A DNA stretch of 64,000 bases from AP-15 sp963818695 (GCA_963818695.1 CAWFTG010000009.1:434001-498000), one strand, 5' to 3'. Counted from the stretch's first letter, positions 44,037 through 55,234 are shown. Notes: generated by a model from the sequence alone, not told the origin. Numbers and translations are program-made.

Positions 44037-44598
44037 TCAGGGCAGGCCAGCAGCGGCGACTTCGCGGCCGCGCCCACCGTCGATCATTGCTTCCGCCAGC
44101 CAAGGTTCACGCTCTATCGCGCGGCGGTAATGCGACCGGGCGGCTTCGACGATCTCGCCGCCACGGCCGAGGATCTCGTCGCCGAGTTCGAGGATGCGAA
44201 GATTGGGCCAGGCGCGCGGGCGCAGGCGAACAATTTCCCGCAGCACCTCGTCGGCCGGCCGATCGGGGCAGGTCTGCGCCATTACTAAAGCCGCCGCCGC
44301 CGTTGAGCGGGATACTCCGGCATGGCAATGAATAAGGAGATGCGCCTGCTTGGCCACGGTGAGGTCGCGGGAAAAGGCAAGCAGCAACTCGACGTCCCAG
44401 CGCTCCGGCGCGATCCAGCCAGGCTGTGACTTCGATCACGTCATGAAAGCGTAGTCGCAAGCGTCGGTTGATCTCGAACCTGCTCAGCGAATCCGGCTCA
44501 GGCCAGCCGGGGTCGAGGATCGAGAGCACATGCGTCACACCTCCGGCGCAATGGCCCTCCAGCTCGTCGATCCCGCAAATCGTCACCTGGAACGGCAT
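44037..44598 (-). pseudogene. Dual-specificity/tyrosine-phosphatase family protein, frameshifted
   Basis: Rejoined frames give MPFQVTICGIDELEGHCAGG, VTHVLSILDPGWPEPDSLSR, LRLRFHDVIE, then after a shift near 44405 DVELLLAFSRDLTVAKQAHL and the phosphatase loop LLIHCHAGVSRSTAAAA (HC-x5-R), ending with the C-terminal helices. The catalytic loop is intact but would be out of frame. The role of such alphaproteobacterial phosphatases is not well known. Confidence 0.75.
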
Positions 44599-44726
44599 GA
44601 GCTGATTTTCGGCCACCATCGAATCCTTTGTTTTGGGCTAGCTCTAAGCTCGGAATATCGCCTGGTTGTGGCAAATCTATGGACGATCCTGCATCGGTCG
44701 GCGTTATGACGCTCCCGCCCGGGTGG

Positions 44727-44744
44727 GACGTCCCCGGGGACGTC
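44727..44744. promoter_or_regulatory. Perfect 18-bp palindrome GACGTCCCCGGGGACGTC
   Basis: This is a self-complementary sequence with two GACGTC ends and a CCCGGG centre, upstream of the broken phosphatase gene. It could be an operator for a dimeric regulator or a small stem-loop. No T-run is present. Confidence 0.35.
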
Positions 44745-44849
44745 GTCGCGGCAACTGTCCGCTCGTGACATCGCGTGAAGGACAGTCAACCCGGTCTCGC
44801 GGCCCAGCGGGCCGTCTCGTTCGGACGAACAGCTCAGGCCAGTATCGGT

Positions 44850-45040
44850 TTACAACTTGGCGGCGATGTTGCTGAAGGTACTGCTGAGATGCGTGCCGAG
44901 CAATGTGAGGAGGCGATCGCCGCGACGGCAATCAACGCTGCGATGAGCGCATATTCCACCGCCGTAACGCCGCGAGAGTCCTTGATTAGCTGATGAACTG
45001 TCTCGGTGGTCAGGTTAATCTCACCCAGAGCATGAGACAC
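44850..45040 (-). pseudogene. Flp/Fap-type class IVb pilin, frameshifted
   Basis: The N-terminus HQLIKDSRGVTAVEYALIAA with LIAVAAIA is the Flp prepilin signature (G/VTAVEYALIAAL, Glu at +5). One base is gained or lost near 44915; rejoining gives LLTLLGTHLSSTFSNIAAKL and a stop, the normal Flp C-terminus. As written the tail reads SSHCSARISAV and ends early. No tad/cpa genes are present in the window. Confidence 0.75.
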
Positions 45041-45194
45041 CGGCTACCCCATCGGACACTCCGATCTTTGGTTTCGAATAGATCACAGCATGTGGTTAAA
45101 AATATCGCTAAATCGATGAACAGTGGGCACTTCCGCCCGCAATCCTGGTGTATTCGATGTAATCGTCTGTCAACTGCTTCTGATAATGGAGAGC

Positions 45195-47072
45195 TCAGAA
45201 AAACCGGTCGAGGACTTCGCGGTGGATCTCGACCGGGAAATGGGCGCGCAACGCCCGAGTGAATTCCTCGGCGAGGTCGACCTGCTGAGCGGTGTCGAGT
45301 TCGTGCGACACTCCCGCCGCCGCAGTCTGCGACACGTTATCGGGGCGTTGCACCTCATCGAGCTGCGCGACGTATGACCCAGTCGCATCGGAGGCCGTGA
45401 CCACCTCGCCGGGCGTTGCCGCGAACAGCTTGCCGACAAGCGGTGGCGGGACCGCGGTTTCGTTATCGGGATGGCGGGTGAATGGCGGCGAGGTGGTCGC
45501 CTTCAGCCCCTTCTCGCCGGCGATGGTCGCCAGACGCGTCCCCGGGGTGACCGCCGCGGCGAGTTCCTCAGCTTGCTTGGCGACGATCTCGCGTCGCCGG
45601 TCGGCCTGCCAGCCCGCCTCTGCCTTACCTTTCACCTCGTCGAGCGGCTTGACCTGGGACGGGATGACCTTGTCGACATGAACGGCGAAAATGGCGCCGT
45701 CGGGAGTCTCGGTGACCCGGCTCGTCTGGCCTTCATCGGTCGCAAAGGCGAGCTTCAAGACGTCGCTGGCGGAGACCGGCAAGGTCACCGGCTTGTCCTG
45801 GGGATCGTGGCCAGCATTGTCGACCGCCTCGACCGTGGTCGTCTTCAGCCCGAATTTTTGGGCGGCGTCGCTGAGCGTCGCGCCGCCCGCCAGGGCGTCA
45901 TCCACGTTGTTCGCAACCTTGTAGATCCGATCGACCGCTTCCTGTTGCGCGAGATCGGCTTCGAGCTTTGGCTTGGCCTCGTCGAAGGTTTGCGTGACCG
46001 GCGGCTCGATCTTGACGACCCGCAGAATGTGCCATCCGAGCGGGGTCTTGACCGGCTCGCTCGGCTTATTCAAGGGCAATTCGAAAGCAACCTCGCCCAG
46101 CGCGCTCGGCATCTCCTCGCGCCGCATCAGGCCGAGATCGATCGTGTCCGGGTCCTGTCCGGCGACGGTGGTCGCGACCTCCCGCCAATCCTTGCCGGCC
46201 GCCAGCGCCGCTTCGGCTTCCTTGGCCTTTTCCTCGGTGGGTGCCAGGATCTGCTCCACGTCGCGCCGCTCGGGGATCTGCAGCTCGTCCTGACGCTGGT
46301 CGTATTCCTCTTTCAGCTTGGATTCGGGGATCTCGATGTCCTTGGCGATATCCGAGGGGTCGAGGCTCACGAGGGTTAAGCCCCGATATTCGGGAGCGCG
46401 GAAGAGGTCCGGATGCTTGTCGTAGAACGCTTTCAGCTCGTCCTCGCTCGGCTGTCCGACATCGGGAGCGCCGGTGGTCGGCAACGCGACGATATCGGCG
46501 GTGCGCTTCTCGTTGCGGTACCGGTAGAGGAGATCGACGACCGCTTGCGGTGCTACCGTCCCGGCCGTCACCGCGTGCAGCAAGTCGTTGCGCGGGATGT
46601 CATGGCGCAGCAACGCGACATATTGATCCTCGGTGAGGTTGTTTGCGGCGAGCACCGAACCAAACAGGCTGCGGTCGAAACGCCCGTCGGACCCCCTGAA
46701 GCTCGGGTTGGCGGTGATTACATTGCGGATCAGATCATCCGAAATGTCGAGCTTCAGACGCGCCGCCTCTTGATCAATCAGGCTGCGGTCGATCAGCTGG
46801 CCGAGAGTTTGATCGACGAGGCCCAGCTGTTTGGCCTGCTGCGGATCGATCGCGCTGCCGAATTGGGCGCTGAGCTGCTCGAGTGCCCGCCGCAGCGCCG
46901 TCTGCATCTCCTCGGCTCGGATGCTTTGGGATCCAACTGTCGCGACTGCCGTGTCGCTGGTGCGCGATCGGAAAATATCGCCGATCCCCCAGATGCCGAA
47001 GGTCAGGATCAGGAGCGCGAAGAGAACTTTGACGACGTAGGATCCCGCTCTAGAGCGGATCGCTTGAAGCAT
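45195..47072 (-). CDS. ppiD: SurA N-terminal/PpiC peptidyl-prolyl isomerase (PpiD-like)
   Basis: A periplasmic folding chaperone anchored by one helix (VVKVLFALLILTFGIWGIGD). The 625-residue protein has the SurA_N segment (residues ~40-150), a PpiC parvulin domain (VEQILAPTEEKAKEAEAALA, SALGEVAFELPLNKPSEPVK, TPLGWHILRVVKIEPP) and a long C-terminal chaperone region. Start at MLQAIRSRAGSYVV; the upstream in-frame residues look non-coding. Divergent from tpiA. Confidence 0.9.
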   Translation of the reverse strand: MLQAIRSRAGSYVVKVLFALLILTFGIWGIGDIFRSRTSDTAVATVGSQSIRAEEMQTALRRALEQLSAQFGSAIDPQQAKQLGLVDQTLGQLIDRSLIDQEAARLKLDISDDLIRNVITANPSFRGSDGRFDRSLFGSVLAANNLTEDQYVALLRHDIPRNDLLHAVTAGTVAPQAVVDLLYRYRNEKRTADIVALPTTGAPDVGQPSEDELKAFYDKHPDLFRAPEYRGLTLVSLDPSDIAKDIEIPESKLKEEYDQRQDELQIPERRDVEQILAPTEEKAKEAEAALAAGKDWREVATTVAGQDPDTIDLGLMRREEMPSALGEVAFELPLNKPSEPVKTPLGWHILRVVKIEPPVTQTFDEAKPKLEADLAQQEAVDRIYKVANNVDDALAGGATLSDAAQKFGLKTTTVEAVDNAGHDPQDKPVTLPVSASDVLKLAFATDEGQTSRVTETPDGAIFAVHVDKVIPSQVKPLDEVKGKAEAGWQADRRREIVAKQAEELAAAVTPGTRLATIAGEKGLKATTSPPFTRHPDNETAVPPPLVGKLFAATPGEVVTASDATGSYVAQLDEVQRPDNVSQTAAAGVSHELDTAQQVDLAEEFTRALRAHFPVEIHREVLDRFF

Positions 47073-47176
47073 GGAGGCAGATGGCCTCTTTCTGCGGGCC
47101 CGGGCCGGTTGACCCGCCCGAGTGCCGGTGTGATCGTGTCGGTTAGATGATAGGGACCGGGCAGCGGGGTCGCAAC

Positions 47177-47923
47177 ATGGCGATTGGCACAAAACTCGTC
47201 GCAGGCAATTGGAAAATGAACGGCTTGCGCCAAAACGGCATGATGCTGGCGCGCGCGCTCAGGGAGCGCGCAACCGCGGGGGGCGCCGCACTCGGCTGTG
47301 AGCTTCTCGTTTGTCCGCCCGCGACCATCCTTTCGACCGTAGACGCCGTCCTCGCCGGAAGCGGCATCGCGATCGGCGGACAGGACTGTCATCCCGCGCC
47401 CAAGGGCGCCTACACCGGCGATATCAGCGCCGAGATGCTGGCCGATATCGGCTGCAGTTACGTGATCCTCGGCCACTCCGAGAGGCGCCACGGCCATGGC
47501 GAAACCGATGCTGTTGTTCGCGGCAAGATCGCCGCTGCGTGGCGGGCGGGTCTGGTGGCGATTCTGTGTGTCGGCGAGACGCACCGGCAGCGTCAGGCCG
47601 GGGAGGCTGTCGCGGTCGTGTCCTCGCAGCTCGCCGGCTCGATGCCGGACGACGCAACCGCGGCTTCACTCGTCGTCGCCTATGAGCCGGTCTGGGCGAT
47701 CGGGACTGGACTGACCGCGACGGTCGAGGACATCACTACAATGCACGCCGAGATTCGCGGCCGCATACCATCGGACACTCGCATACTCTACGGCGGCTCC
47801 GTCAACCCGAAGAACGCCGATGCGATCCTTTGCCTCCCCCAAGTCGACGGTGCACTCGTCGGTGGCGCCAGCCTCAACACCGATGATTTCTGGGCAATAG
47901 CGCAGAGTTGCCGGGTGGAGTAG
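47177..47923 (+). CDS. tpiA: Triosephosphate isomerase
   Basis: Interconverts DHAP and G3P. The 248-residue protein has the catalytic Lys in VAGNWKMNG, His in ILGHSERR and Glu in VAYEPVWAIGTG, with the closing YGGSVNPKNADAI phosphate loop. The ATG at MAIGTKLVAGNWK is chosen because it fits the family start. secG follows after 38 bases, a common alphaproteobacterial pairing. Confidence 0.97.
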   Translation: MAIGTKLVAGNWKMNGLRQNGMMLARALRERATAGGAALGCELLVCPPATILSTVDAVLAGSGIAIGGQDCHPAPKGAYTGDISAEMLADIGCSYVILGHSERRHGHGETDAVVRGKIAAAWRAGLVAILCVGETHRQRQAGEAVAVVSSQLAGSMPDDATAASLVVAYEPVWAIGTGLTATVEDITTMHAEIRGRIPSDTRILYGGSVNPKNADAILCLPQVDGALVGGASLNTDDFWAIAQSCRVE

Positions 47924-47961
47924 GGCTGGTCAGCGGCGCACGGAGTGAATAGGTAAGACCA

Positions 47962-48306
47962 ATGATCATTCTGCTTCTCGCCATACACATCCTCGTCGCC
48001 ATCACCCTCGTCGGAGTGGTCCTCTTGCAGAAGAGCGAGGGGGGTGCACTTGGCATGGGAGGCGGCGGCATGTCGGGATTTATGACTGGCCGCTCGACAT
48101 CAAATCTGCTGACCCGGGCGACCGCGATTCTCGCCGCCGCGTTCATGACGACGAGCTTGCTACTCGTCGTCATGAACAACCGCGAGCGTGCGCCGCGCTC
48201 GATTCTCGAGCAAGGCGCACCTGCGGAGCCGGCCGTTCCGGCAGCGCCGCAGCCGCCGACCCCACCGGCCGAGCCGGCTCAGCCCAGCGCACCGTTGGCG
48301 CACTGA
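47962..48306 (+). CDS. secG: Preprotein translocase subunit SecG
   Basis: The 114-residue protein has two membrane helices (LLLAIHILVAITLVGVVLLQ and TAILAAAFMTTSLLLVVMNN) around the SecG motif KSEGGALGMGGGGMSGFMTG. A Pro/Ala-rich tail (AEPAVPAAPQPPTPPAEPAQ) follows, as in many alphaproteobacterial SecG. Between tpiA and pyrG. Confidence 0.95.
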   Translation: MIILLLAIHILVAITLVGVVLLQKSEGGALGMGGGGMSGFMTGRSTSNLLTRATAILAAAFMTTSLLLVVMNNRERAPRSILEQGAPAEPAVPAAPQPPTPPAEPAQPSAPLAH

Positions 48307-48374
48307 GCGGCGTTCAATCTCCCGCTTTTTTTAACCATGTGACGCGCGCCTCTGATGCTATAGACTGGAGTTCC

Positions 48375-50003
48375 ATGACGCGGTTCATCTTTATTACCGG
48401 CGGCGTGGTCTCCTCTCTCGGCAAGGGTCTCTCGGCGGCGGCGCTCGGTGCGCTGCTGCAGGCGCGCGGGTTCAAGGTCAGGCTGAGGAAACTCGACCCG
48501 TACCTCAATGTCGATCCCGGCACAATGAGCCCCTACCAGCACGGGGAGGTTTATGTCACGGACGACGGCGCAGAGACTGATCTCGATCTCGGCCATTACG
48601 AGCGCTATGTCGGCGTCGCCGCGCGGCGCAGCAATTCGGTCACCACCGGCCGGATCTATTCGACGGTGATTGGCCGCGAACGGCGCGGCGAGTATCTCGG
48701 GGCGACCGTGCAGGTAATCCCCCACATCACCGACGCGATCAAGGAGTTCATCCTGGCCGATCTCGGCGGCGAGGATTTCGTGATTTGCGAGATCGGCGGC
48801 ACCGTCGGCGACATCGAGAGCCTGCCGTTTCTCGAGGCGATTCGGCAACTCGGTAACGAATTGGGACGCGAGCGGGTTCTGTTCGTGCATTTGACCTTGG
48901 TGCCGTGGATCGCGTCGGCCGGGGAGCTAAAGACCAAACCCACTCAACATTCGGCGAAGGAACTGCTCGGCCTCGGGATTCAGCCCGACATCCTGTTGTG
49001 CCGCTGCGAGCGGCGAATCCCTCCCGACGCACGCAAGAAGATCGCCCTGTTCTGTAACTTGCGGGAGAGCCGGGTCATCCCGGCGCTCGATGTCGAGACG
49101 ATCTATGCCGTACCCGCCGCCTACCATGCGGAAGGGTTCGACCGCGAGGTGTGCAATCATTTCGGGCTCGATGCTCCGGAGCCCGACCTCGACCGCTGGC
49201 GCGAAATCGTCGAGTTGATCCACAAGCCCGAAGGGCGGGTGACAATTGCCGTAGTCGGCAAATACACGCATCTGCCGGACAGCTACAAATCACTGGCGGA
49301 GGCTGTGACCCACGGCGGGATCGCCAACCATGTCGGGGTCGATCTCGACTGGATCGATTCGGAGGTGTTCGAGACCGAAACCGAGGCGGTTCACACGCTC
49401 GAGGGGGTGCACGGCATTCTGGTGCCGGGCGGGTTTGGGGTACGCGGCACTCACGGCATGATCGAAGCCGCGCGATTTGCGCGCGAACGCCGAGTACCGT
49501 ATTTCGGCATCTGCTTTGGCATGCACATGGCGATCATCGAGGCGGCGCGAGACCTCGCCGACTTGCCCGGCGCCGGCTCGACCGAATTCGGCCCGTGCCG
49601 CCACCCGGTGGTCGGGCTGATGACCGAATGGACGCGCGGCAATACGCTCGAGCGGCGCAATTCGACCGACGACCTCGGCGGCACGATGCGGCTCGGCGCC
49701 TATCCGGCGATGCTGGCGCCGGGCAGCCGGGTGGCCGAGATCTATCGCGCCGAGCGGATCAGCGAACGCCACCGCCACCGTTACGAGGTCAATGTCGGCT
49801 ACAAGGAGGTCCTCGAAGCCGCCGGGTTGCGGTTTTCCGGCACGTCGCCCGACGGCATGCTGCCGGAGATCGTCGAGATTCCGGATCACCCCTGGTATAT
49901 CGGCGTGCAATTTCACCCGGAACTAAAATCCAAGCCCTTCGAGCCGCACCCTCTCTTCACCTCCTTCATTCGCGCCGCCCTCGATCAGTCCCGGCTGGTC
50001 TAG
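48375..50003 (+). CDS. pyrG: CTP synthase
   Basis: Makes CTP from UTP, ATP and glutamine. The 542-residue protein has FITGGVVSSLGKGLSAAALG at the N-terminus, DPYLNVDPGTMSPYQHGEVY, and a C-terminal class I amidotransferase domain with the nucleophile Cys in YFGICFGMHMAIIEAARDLA and His/Glu in VQFHPELKSKPF. The usual GICLGMQ is GICFGMH here. The start ATG is the conserved MTRFIFITGG; an earlier ATG would add 12 residues. Confidence 0.97.
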   Translation: MTRFIFITGGVVSSLGKGLSAAALGALLQARGFKVRLRKLDPYLNVDPGTMSPYQHGEVYVTDDGAETDLDLGHYERYVGVAARRSNSVTTGRIYSTVIGRERRGEYLGATVQVIPHITDAIKEFILADLGGEDFVICEIGGTVGDIESLPFLEAIRQLGNELGRERVLFVHLTLVPWIASAGELKTKPTQHSAKELLGLGIQPDILLCRCERRIPPDARKKIALFCNLRESRVIPALDVETIYAVPAAYHAEGFDREVCNHFGLDAPEPDLDRWREIVELIHKPEGRVTIAVVGKYTHLPDSYKSLAEAVTHGGIANHVGVDLDWIDSEVFETETEAVHTLEGVHGILVPGGFGVRGTHGMIEAARFARERRVPYFGICFGMHMAIIEAARDLADLPGAGSTEFGPCRHPVVGLMTEWTRGNTLERRNSTDDLGGTMRLGAYPAMLAPGSRVAEIYRAERISERHRHRYEVNVGYKEVLEAAGLRFSGTSPDGMLPEIVEIPDHPWYIGVQFHPELKSKPFEPHPLFTSFIRAALDQSRLV

Positions 50004-50126
50004 AGGTTCTTATCAGATGCGATCGGACGCCATCCGCCGCTTTAAGCAAAAACGACCGCAATTCCTCCCTCTCTGCCCCTGCGGGCGGAGAGGGGCAAAG
50101 GCCGTTTCATTGACGCGGGAGCGGCT

Positions 50127-50984
50127 ATGGGAGACGCGATGACCCCGAGCCACGTCGCGATCGGCGATCTGACGCTCGGCAACGACTTGCCGGCGGTTTT
50201 CATTGTCGGGCCGAACACGCTGGAATCGCGCGCGCACGCGCTCGAGATGAGCGCGGCATTGGCTGAAATTGCCGGTAAGCTCGGGATCGGGCTGGTCTAC
50301 AAGACGTCGTTTGACAAGGCCAACCGGTCGTCTCTCGGATCGGAGCGAGGGATCGGTCTGGAAGCGGGGTTGCCGATCCTCGCGGAAGTGCGGGAAACCA
50401 CCGGTCTCCCGTTGCTGACCGACGTGCACGAAAAGGAGCAGTGCGCGCCGGCGGCCGAAGTCGTCGATGTCTTGCAAATCCCAGCTTTTCTCTGCCGCCA
50501 GACCGATTTGCTGTTGGCGGCTGGAGCGACCGGCAAACCGATCAATATCAAAAAAGGCCAGTTTCTGGCGCCGTGGGACATGAAGAACGCCGCCGCGAAG
50601 ATCGCTTCGACCGGCAACAATCGGATCCTGTTGTGCGAGCGCGGCACGAGCTTTGGATACAACACCCTCGTCGTCGATATGCGCGCGCTCCCGATCATGG
50701 CGCGCACCGGCTACCCGGTCGTGTTCGACGCGACCCATGCCGTGGCCCAGCCCGGCGGCCGCGGCGACCGGTCGGGCGGTGAGCGCGAATTCGGCCCGGT
50801 GCTTGCGCGCGCTGCGGCGGCGGTCGGCGTCGCGGCTGTTTTTCTCGAGACCCACCAAGATCCCGACCGCGCTCCCTGCGAAGGTCCGACAATGCTTCCG
50901 CTAAGGGCGCTCCCGGCCATTCTCGAGGAATTGATCGCGTTTGACCGGTTGGCCAAGGCGCACCCCCAGCGTCCGAGCCTTTGA
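50127..50984 (+). CDS. kdsA: 3-deoxy-8-phosphooctulonate (Kdo-8-P) synthase
   Basis: Condenses PEP with arabinose-5-phosphate for lipopolysaccharide Kdo. The 285-residue protein has VGPNTLESRAHALEMSAAL, YKTSFDKANRSSLGSERGIG, GKPINIKKGQFLAPWDMKNA and CERGTSFGYNTLVVDMRALP. Asn in GPNTLES (where metal enzymes have Cys) predicts the metal-independent class. A second ATG four codons in is also possible. eno follows 10 bases later. Confidence 0.95.
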   Translation: MGDAMTPSHVAIGDLTLGNDLPAVFIVGPNTLESRAHALEMSAALAEIAGKLGIGLVYKTSFDKANRSSLGSERGIGLEAGLPILAEVRETTGLPLLTDVHEKEQCAPAAEVVDVLQIPAFLCRQTDLLLAAGATGKPINIKKGQFLAPWDMKNAAAKIASTGNNRILLCERGTSFGYNTLVVDMRALPIMARTGYPVVFDATHAVAQPGGRGDRSGGEREFGPVLARAAAAVGVAAVFLETHQDPDRAPCEGPTMLPLRALPAILEELIAFDRLAKAHPQRPSL

Positions 50985-50994
50985 GGAAAGAAGC

Positions 50995-52269
<1,275 letters not shown>

Positions 52270-52345
52270 CGCATTCGGAGAACATCTTCGGCCGCACCAA
52301 TTGCTTCAGTTGACGATTCCAGCCTGCCATGGTCCTTTTTGCGCC

Positions 52346-52666
52346 ATGGGGATCATGCGTGCAATGCGGCGGCGCGTCCATCTGGTCATCGGTCCGGTTC
52401 TCGGGATCGCGCTGACCGGATATTTCGCCTACCATCTTGTCGAGGGCGAGCGCGGTTTTAAAGCATGGCTGCGCCTGAACGGAGAGATCCGCACGGCGAC
52501 CGCCAATCTCGACGCGGTTCGGGCGCAGCGTGCGGCATTGGAACTCAGGGTTTCCAACCTGCGGCCGGAGCATATCGATCCGGACCTGCTCGACGAACGC
52601 ATTCGCGCGACCCTGAACCTCGTATCGCCCGACGACATCGTCATCATGCAGCCCGCCCCTCGCTAG
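52346..52666 (+). CDS. FtsB/DivIC-family septum formation initiator
   Basis: A single membrane helix (VHLVIGPVLGIALTGYFAYH) is followed by a coiled coil (FKAWLRLNGEIRTATANLDA, VRAQRAALELRVSNL) and DLLDERIRATLNLVSPDDIV. This is the FtsB-type divisome subunit placed between eno and pdhA, its usual place in Alphaproteobacteria. The start could be any of three close ATGs (52346, 52355, 52364). Confidence 0.88.
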   Translation: MGIMRAMRRRVHLVIGPVLGIALTGYFAYHLVEGERGFKAWLRLNGEIRTATANLDAVRAQRAALELRVSNLRPEHIDPDLLDERIRATLNLVSPDDIVIMQPAPR

Positions 52667-52836
52667 CGGCCCCGAGGAGAGTCTTCAGGCGGTTGTTGTA
52701 GCGTACCGCCAGAAGCCGCTATTTTGTTGCCTCCCAAGTAATTGACCCGGTCGAGGTTGCAACAGCGGGGATTTGTCACCATGCTGCCGGCAAATTCTCG
52801 CGGCCGCGCTTCCGGCGGCTGCGTGGAGGAAGCGAT

Positions 52837-53844
52837 ATGGCAGTCAAGCGCAAATCCGATTCGGTCAAGTTTGCCGATCTGGGCGTCTCGCAGGAAGAGC
52901 TTCTCCGTAACTACCGTGACATGCTGTTGATCCGGCGCTTCGAAGAGCGGGCCGGCCAAATGTACGGCATGGGTTTGATCGGTGGCTTCTGCCATCTCTA
53001 TATCGGGCAGGAGGCGGTCGTCGTCGGCATGCAGGCGGCGCTCAAGGAAGGCGACACGATCGTCACATCCTATCGCGACCACGGTCACATGCTGGCTGCC
53101 GGAATGGATCCCAAGGGGGTGATGGCCGAGTTGACCGGGCGCCGCAGCGGCTACTCGCGCGGCAAGGGCGGCTCGATGCACATGTTCAGCCGGGAGAAGA
53201 ACTTCTTTGGCGGCCATGGCATCGTCGGCGCGCAGGTGCCGATCGGCACCGGGCTCGCCTTCGCCCATCATTACCGCGGGAATGGCCTAATCTGTGTCAC
53301 CTACCTTGGCGACGGGGCGATCAACCAAGGTCAGGTTTACGAAAGCTTCAACATGGCAGCCTTGTGGAAGCTGCCGGTGGTCTACGCCATCGAAAACAAT
53401 CGGTACGGTATGGGGACGTCGATCGACCGCGCCTCGGCCCGCACCGACCTGTTCCATCGCGGCATGGCCTACGGCATCCCGGGCGAGCAGGTCGACGGGA
53501 TGAACGTGCTGGCGGTTTACGAGGCCGGGCTCGCCGCCGCCGAACATGCCCGATCGGGTCAGGGGCCAATCATCCTGGAGATGATGACCTATCGGTATCG
53601 TGGGCATTCGATGTCCGACCCGGCGAAATACCGCACGCGGGACGAGGTCAACAAGATGCGCACCGAGCACGATCCGATCCAGCAGGTGAGGCATCGATTG
53701 CTTGAGGATGGCGCGAACGAGGCCCAGCTCAAACAAATCGAGGGCGAGGTCAGGGATCGGGTCGCCGAAGCAGCACAATTCGCTCAGGATAGCCCAGAGC
53801 CGGACGCGGCCGAGCTGTGGGCGGATGTGCTGGCAGAAGCCTGA
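52837..53844 (+). CDS. pdhA: Pyruvate dehydrogenase E1 component, alpha subunit
   Basis: The 335-residue protein binds TPP: YLGDGAINQGQVYESFNMAA through VYAIENNRYGMGTS (GDG-x~26-N). Other motifs are MYGMGLIGGFCHLYIGQEAV, TSYRDHGHMLAAGMDPKGVM and MMTYRYRGHSMSDPAKYRTR (phosphorylation-loop region). It decarboxylates pyruvate and transfers the acetyl group to E2 lipoyl groups. First of pdhA-pdhB-pdhC-lpd. Confidence 0.97.
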   Translation: MAVKRKSDSVKFADLGVSQEELLRNYRDMLLIRRFEERAGQMYGMGLIGGFCHLYIGQEAVVVGMQAALKEGDTIVTSYRDHGHMLAAGMDPKGVMAELTGRRSGYSRGKGGSMHMFSREKNFFGGHGIVGAQVPIGTGLAFAHHYRGNGLICVTYLGDGAINQGQVYESFNMAALWKLPVVYAIENNRYGMGTSIDRASARTDLFHRGMAYGIPGEQVDGMNVLAVYEAGLAAAEHARSGQGPIILEMMTYRYRGHSMSDPAKYRTRDEVNKMRTEHDPIQQVRHRLLEDGANEAQLKQIEGEVRDRVAEAAQFAQDSPEPDAAELWADVLAEA

Positions 53845-53860
53845 TTACTTGGACATTGCC

Positions 53861-55234
53861 ATGGCTACCGAAGTCTTGATGCCAGCCCTGTCGCCGACAA
53901 TGACCGAGGGCAAGATTGCCCGCTGGCTGAAAAGTGAAGGAGAGCCGGTCCGGGCCGGCGATGTGCTCGCCGAAATCGAGACCGACAAGGCGACGATGGA
54001 GGTCGAAGCTATCGACGAAGGCGTGCTCAGTAAAATCGTGATCCCGGAAGGTACCGAGCACGTTGCCGTCAATACTCCTATCGCGGTCATCGCCGGGAAT
54101 GGCGAGGAAGCCGGCGCCGCCGCAACGCTTACTCCGGTAGCCAAGGCGCCTGAAAAACCCCCCGCTGAGACGCCACCCCGGTCCACACCGCCGGCAGCCC
54201 CCTCTGCCGTCGCGCAGCGCGCTGTACCGGCAGAAAGCGAGTACACCGGCAAGACTAGGACGATGACCGTGCGCGAGGCGTTGCGCGATGCGATGGCCGA
54301 GGAGATGCGACGCGACGACACGGTCTTTCTGATCGGCGAGGAGGTCGCCGAGTATCAGGGGGCGTACAAAGTCAGCCAGGGCCTATTGCAGGAGTTCGGG
54401 GCGCGCCGCGTCATCGACACTCCGATAACCGAGCAGGGCTTCACCGGCCTGGGGGTCGGCGCCGGGTTTGCCGGTCTGCGTCCGATCGTCGAGTTCATGA
54501 CCTTCAATTTCGCGATGCAGGCGATCGACCAGATCATCAATTCAGCCGGCAAGACCCGCTACATGTCGGGCGGCCAGATGAGTTGCCCGATTGTCTTTCG
54601 CGGGCCAAACGGCATCGCCGCACGCGTCGCCGCGCAGCATTCGCAATGCTATGCGAGCTGGTACGCGCATTGCCCCGGCCTCAAGGTCGTCGCGCCCTAT
54701 ACCGGCGCCGACCACAAGGGGTTGCTGAAGGCGGCGATCCGCGACCCGAACCCAGTGGTCTTTCTCGAGCACGAGCTGGTTTATGGCGAAAGCTTTGCGG
54801 TGCCGGACGATCCCGAGTTCATTGTTCCGATCGGCCGGGCGCGCATCGCGCGGGCGGGCGAGCAGGTCACGATCACGGCATTTTCGCGCATGGTGAAAAT
54901 TGCGATGCAGGCCGCCGAGGAACTCGAAAAAGCCGGCATTTCCGCCGAAATCATCGATCTGCGCACGTTGCGGCCGTTCGACGTCGAAACAGTCGTCGCC
55001 TCGGTCAAGAAAACCAACCGGATCGTCTCAGTCGAAGAGGGGTGGCCCTTTGCCGGCATCGGCTCGGAACTTGCCGCGATCATGATGGAGGAGTGCTTCG
55101 ACTGGCTCGACGCCCCGGTGAAGCGGGTCGCCGGGAAGGATGTTCCGCTGCCTTACGCGGCCAATCTCGAGCGCCTAGCGGTGCCCCAGGTGGAGGACAT
55201 CGTCGCTGCGGCGCGCGAGGTCGCCTACCGCTGA
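53861..55234 (+). CDS. pdhB: Pyruvate dehydrogenase E1 component, beta subunit, with N-terminal lipoyl domain
   Basis: The 457-residue protein starts with a lipoyl domain (MATEVLMPALSPTMTEGKIA, lipoylated Lys in EIETDKATMEVEA), then a Pro/Ala linker and the E1-beta domain (MTVREALRDAMAEEMRRDDT, FLIGEEVAEYQGAYKVSQGL, TPITEQGFTGLGVGAGFAGL). This lipoyl-E1beta fusion is a hallmark of Alphaproteobacteria. The lipA product could modify it. Confidence 0.97.
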   Translation: MATEVLMPALSPTMTEGKIARWLKSEGEPVRAGDVLAEIETDKATMEVEAIDEGVLSKIVIPEGTEHVAVNTPIAVIAGNGEEAGAAATLTPVAKAPEKPPAETPPRSTPPAAPSAVAQRAVPAESEYTGKTRTMTVREALRDAMAEEMRRDDTVFLIGEEVAEYQGAYKVSQGLLQEFGARRVIDTPITEQGFTGLGVGAGFAGLRPIVEFMTFNFAMQAIDQIINSAGKTRYMSGGQMSCPIVFRGPNGIAARVAAQHSQCYASWYAHCPGLKVVAPYTGADHKGLLKAAIRDPNPVVFLEHELVYGESFAVPDDPEFIVPIGRARIARAGEQVTITAFSRMVKIAMQAAEELEKAGISAEIIDLRTLRPFDVETVVASVKKTNRIVSVEEGWPFAGIGSELAAIMMEECFDWLDAPVKRVAGKDVPLPYAANLERLAVPQVEDIVAAAREVAYR

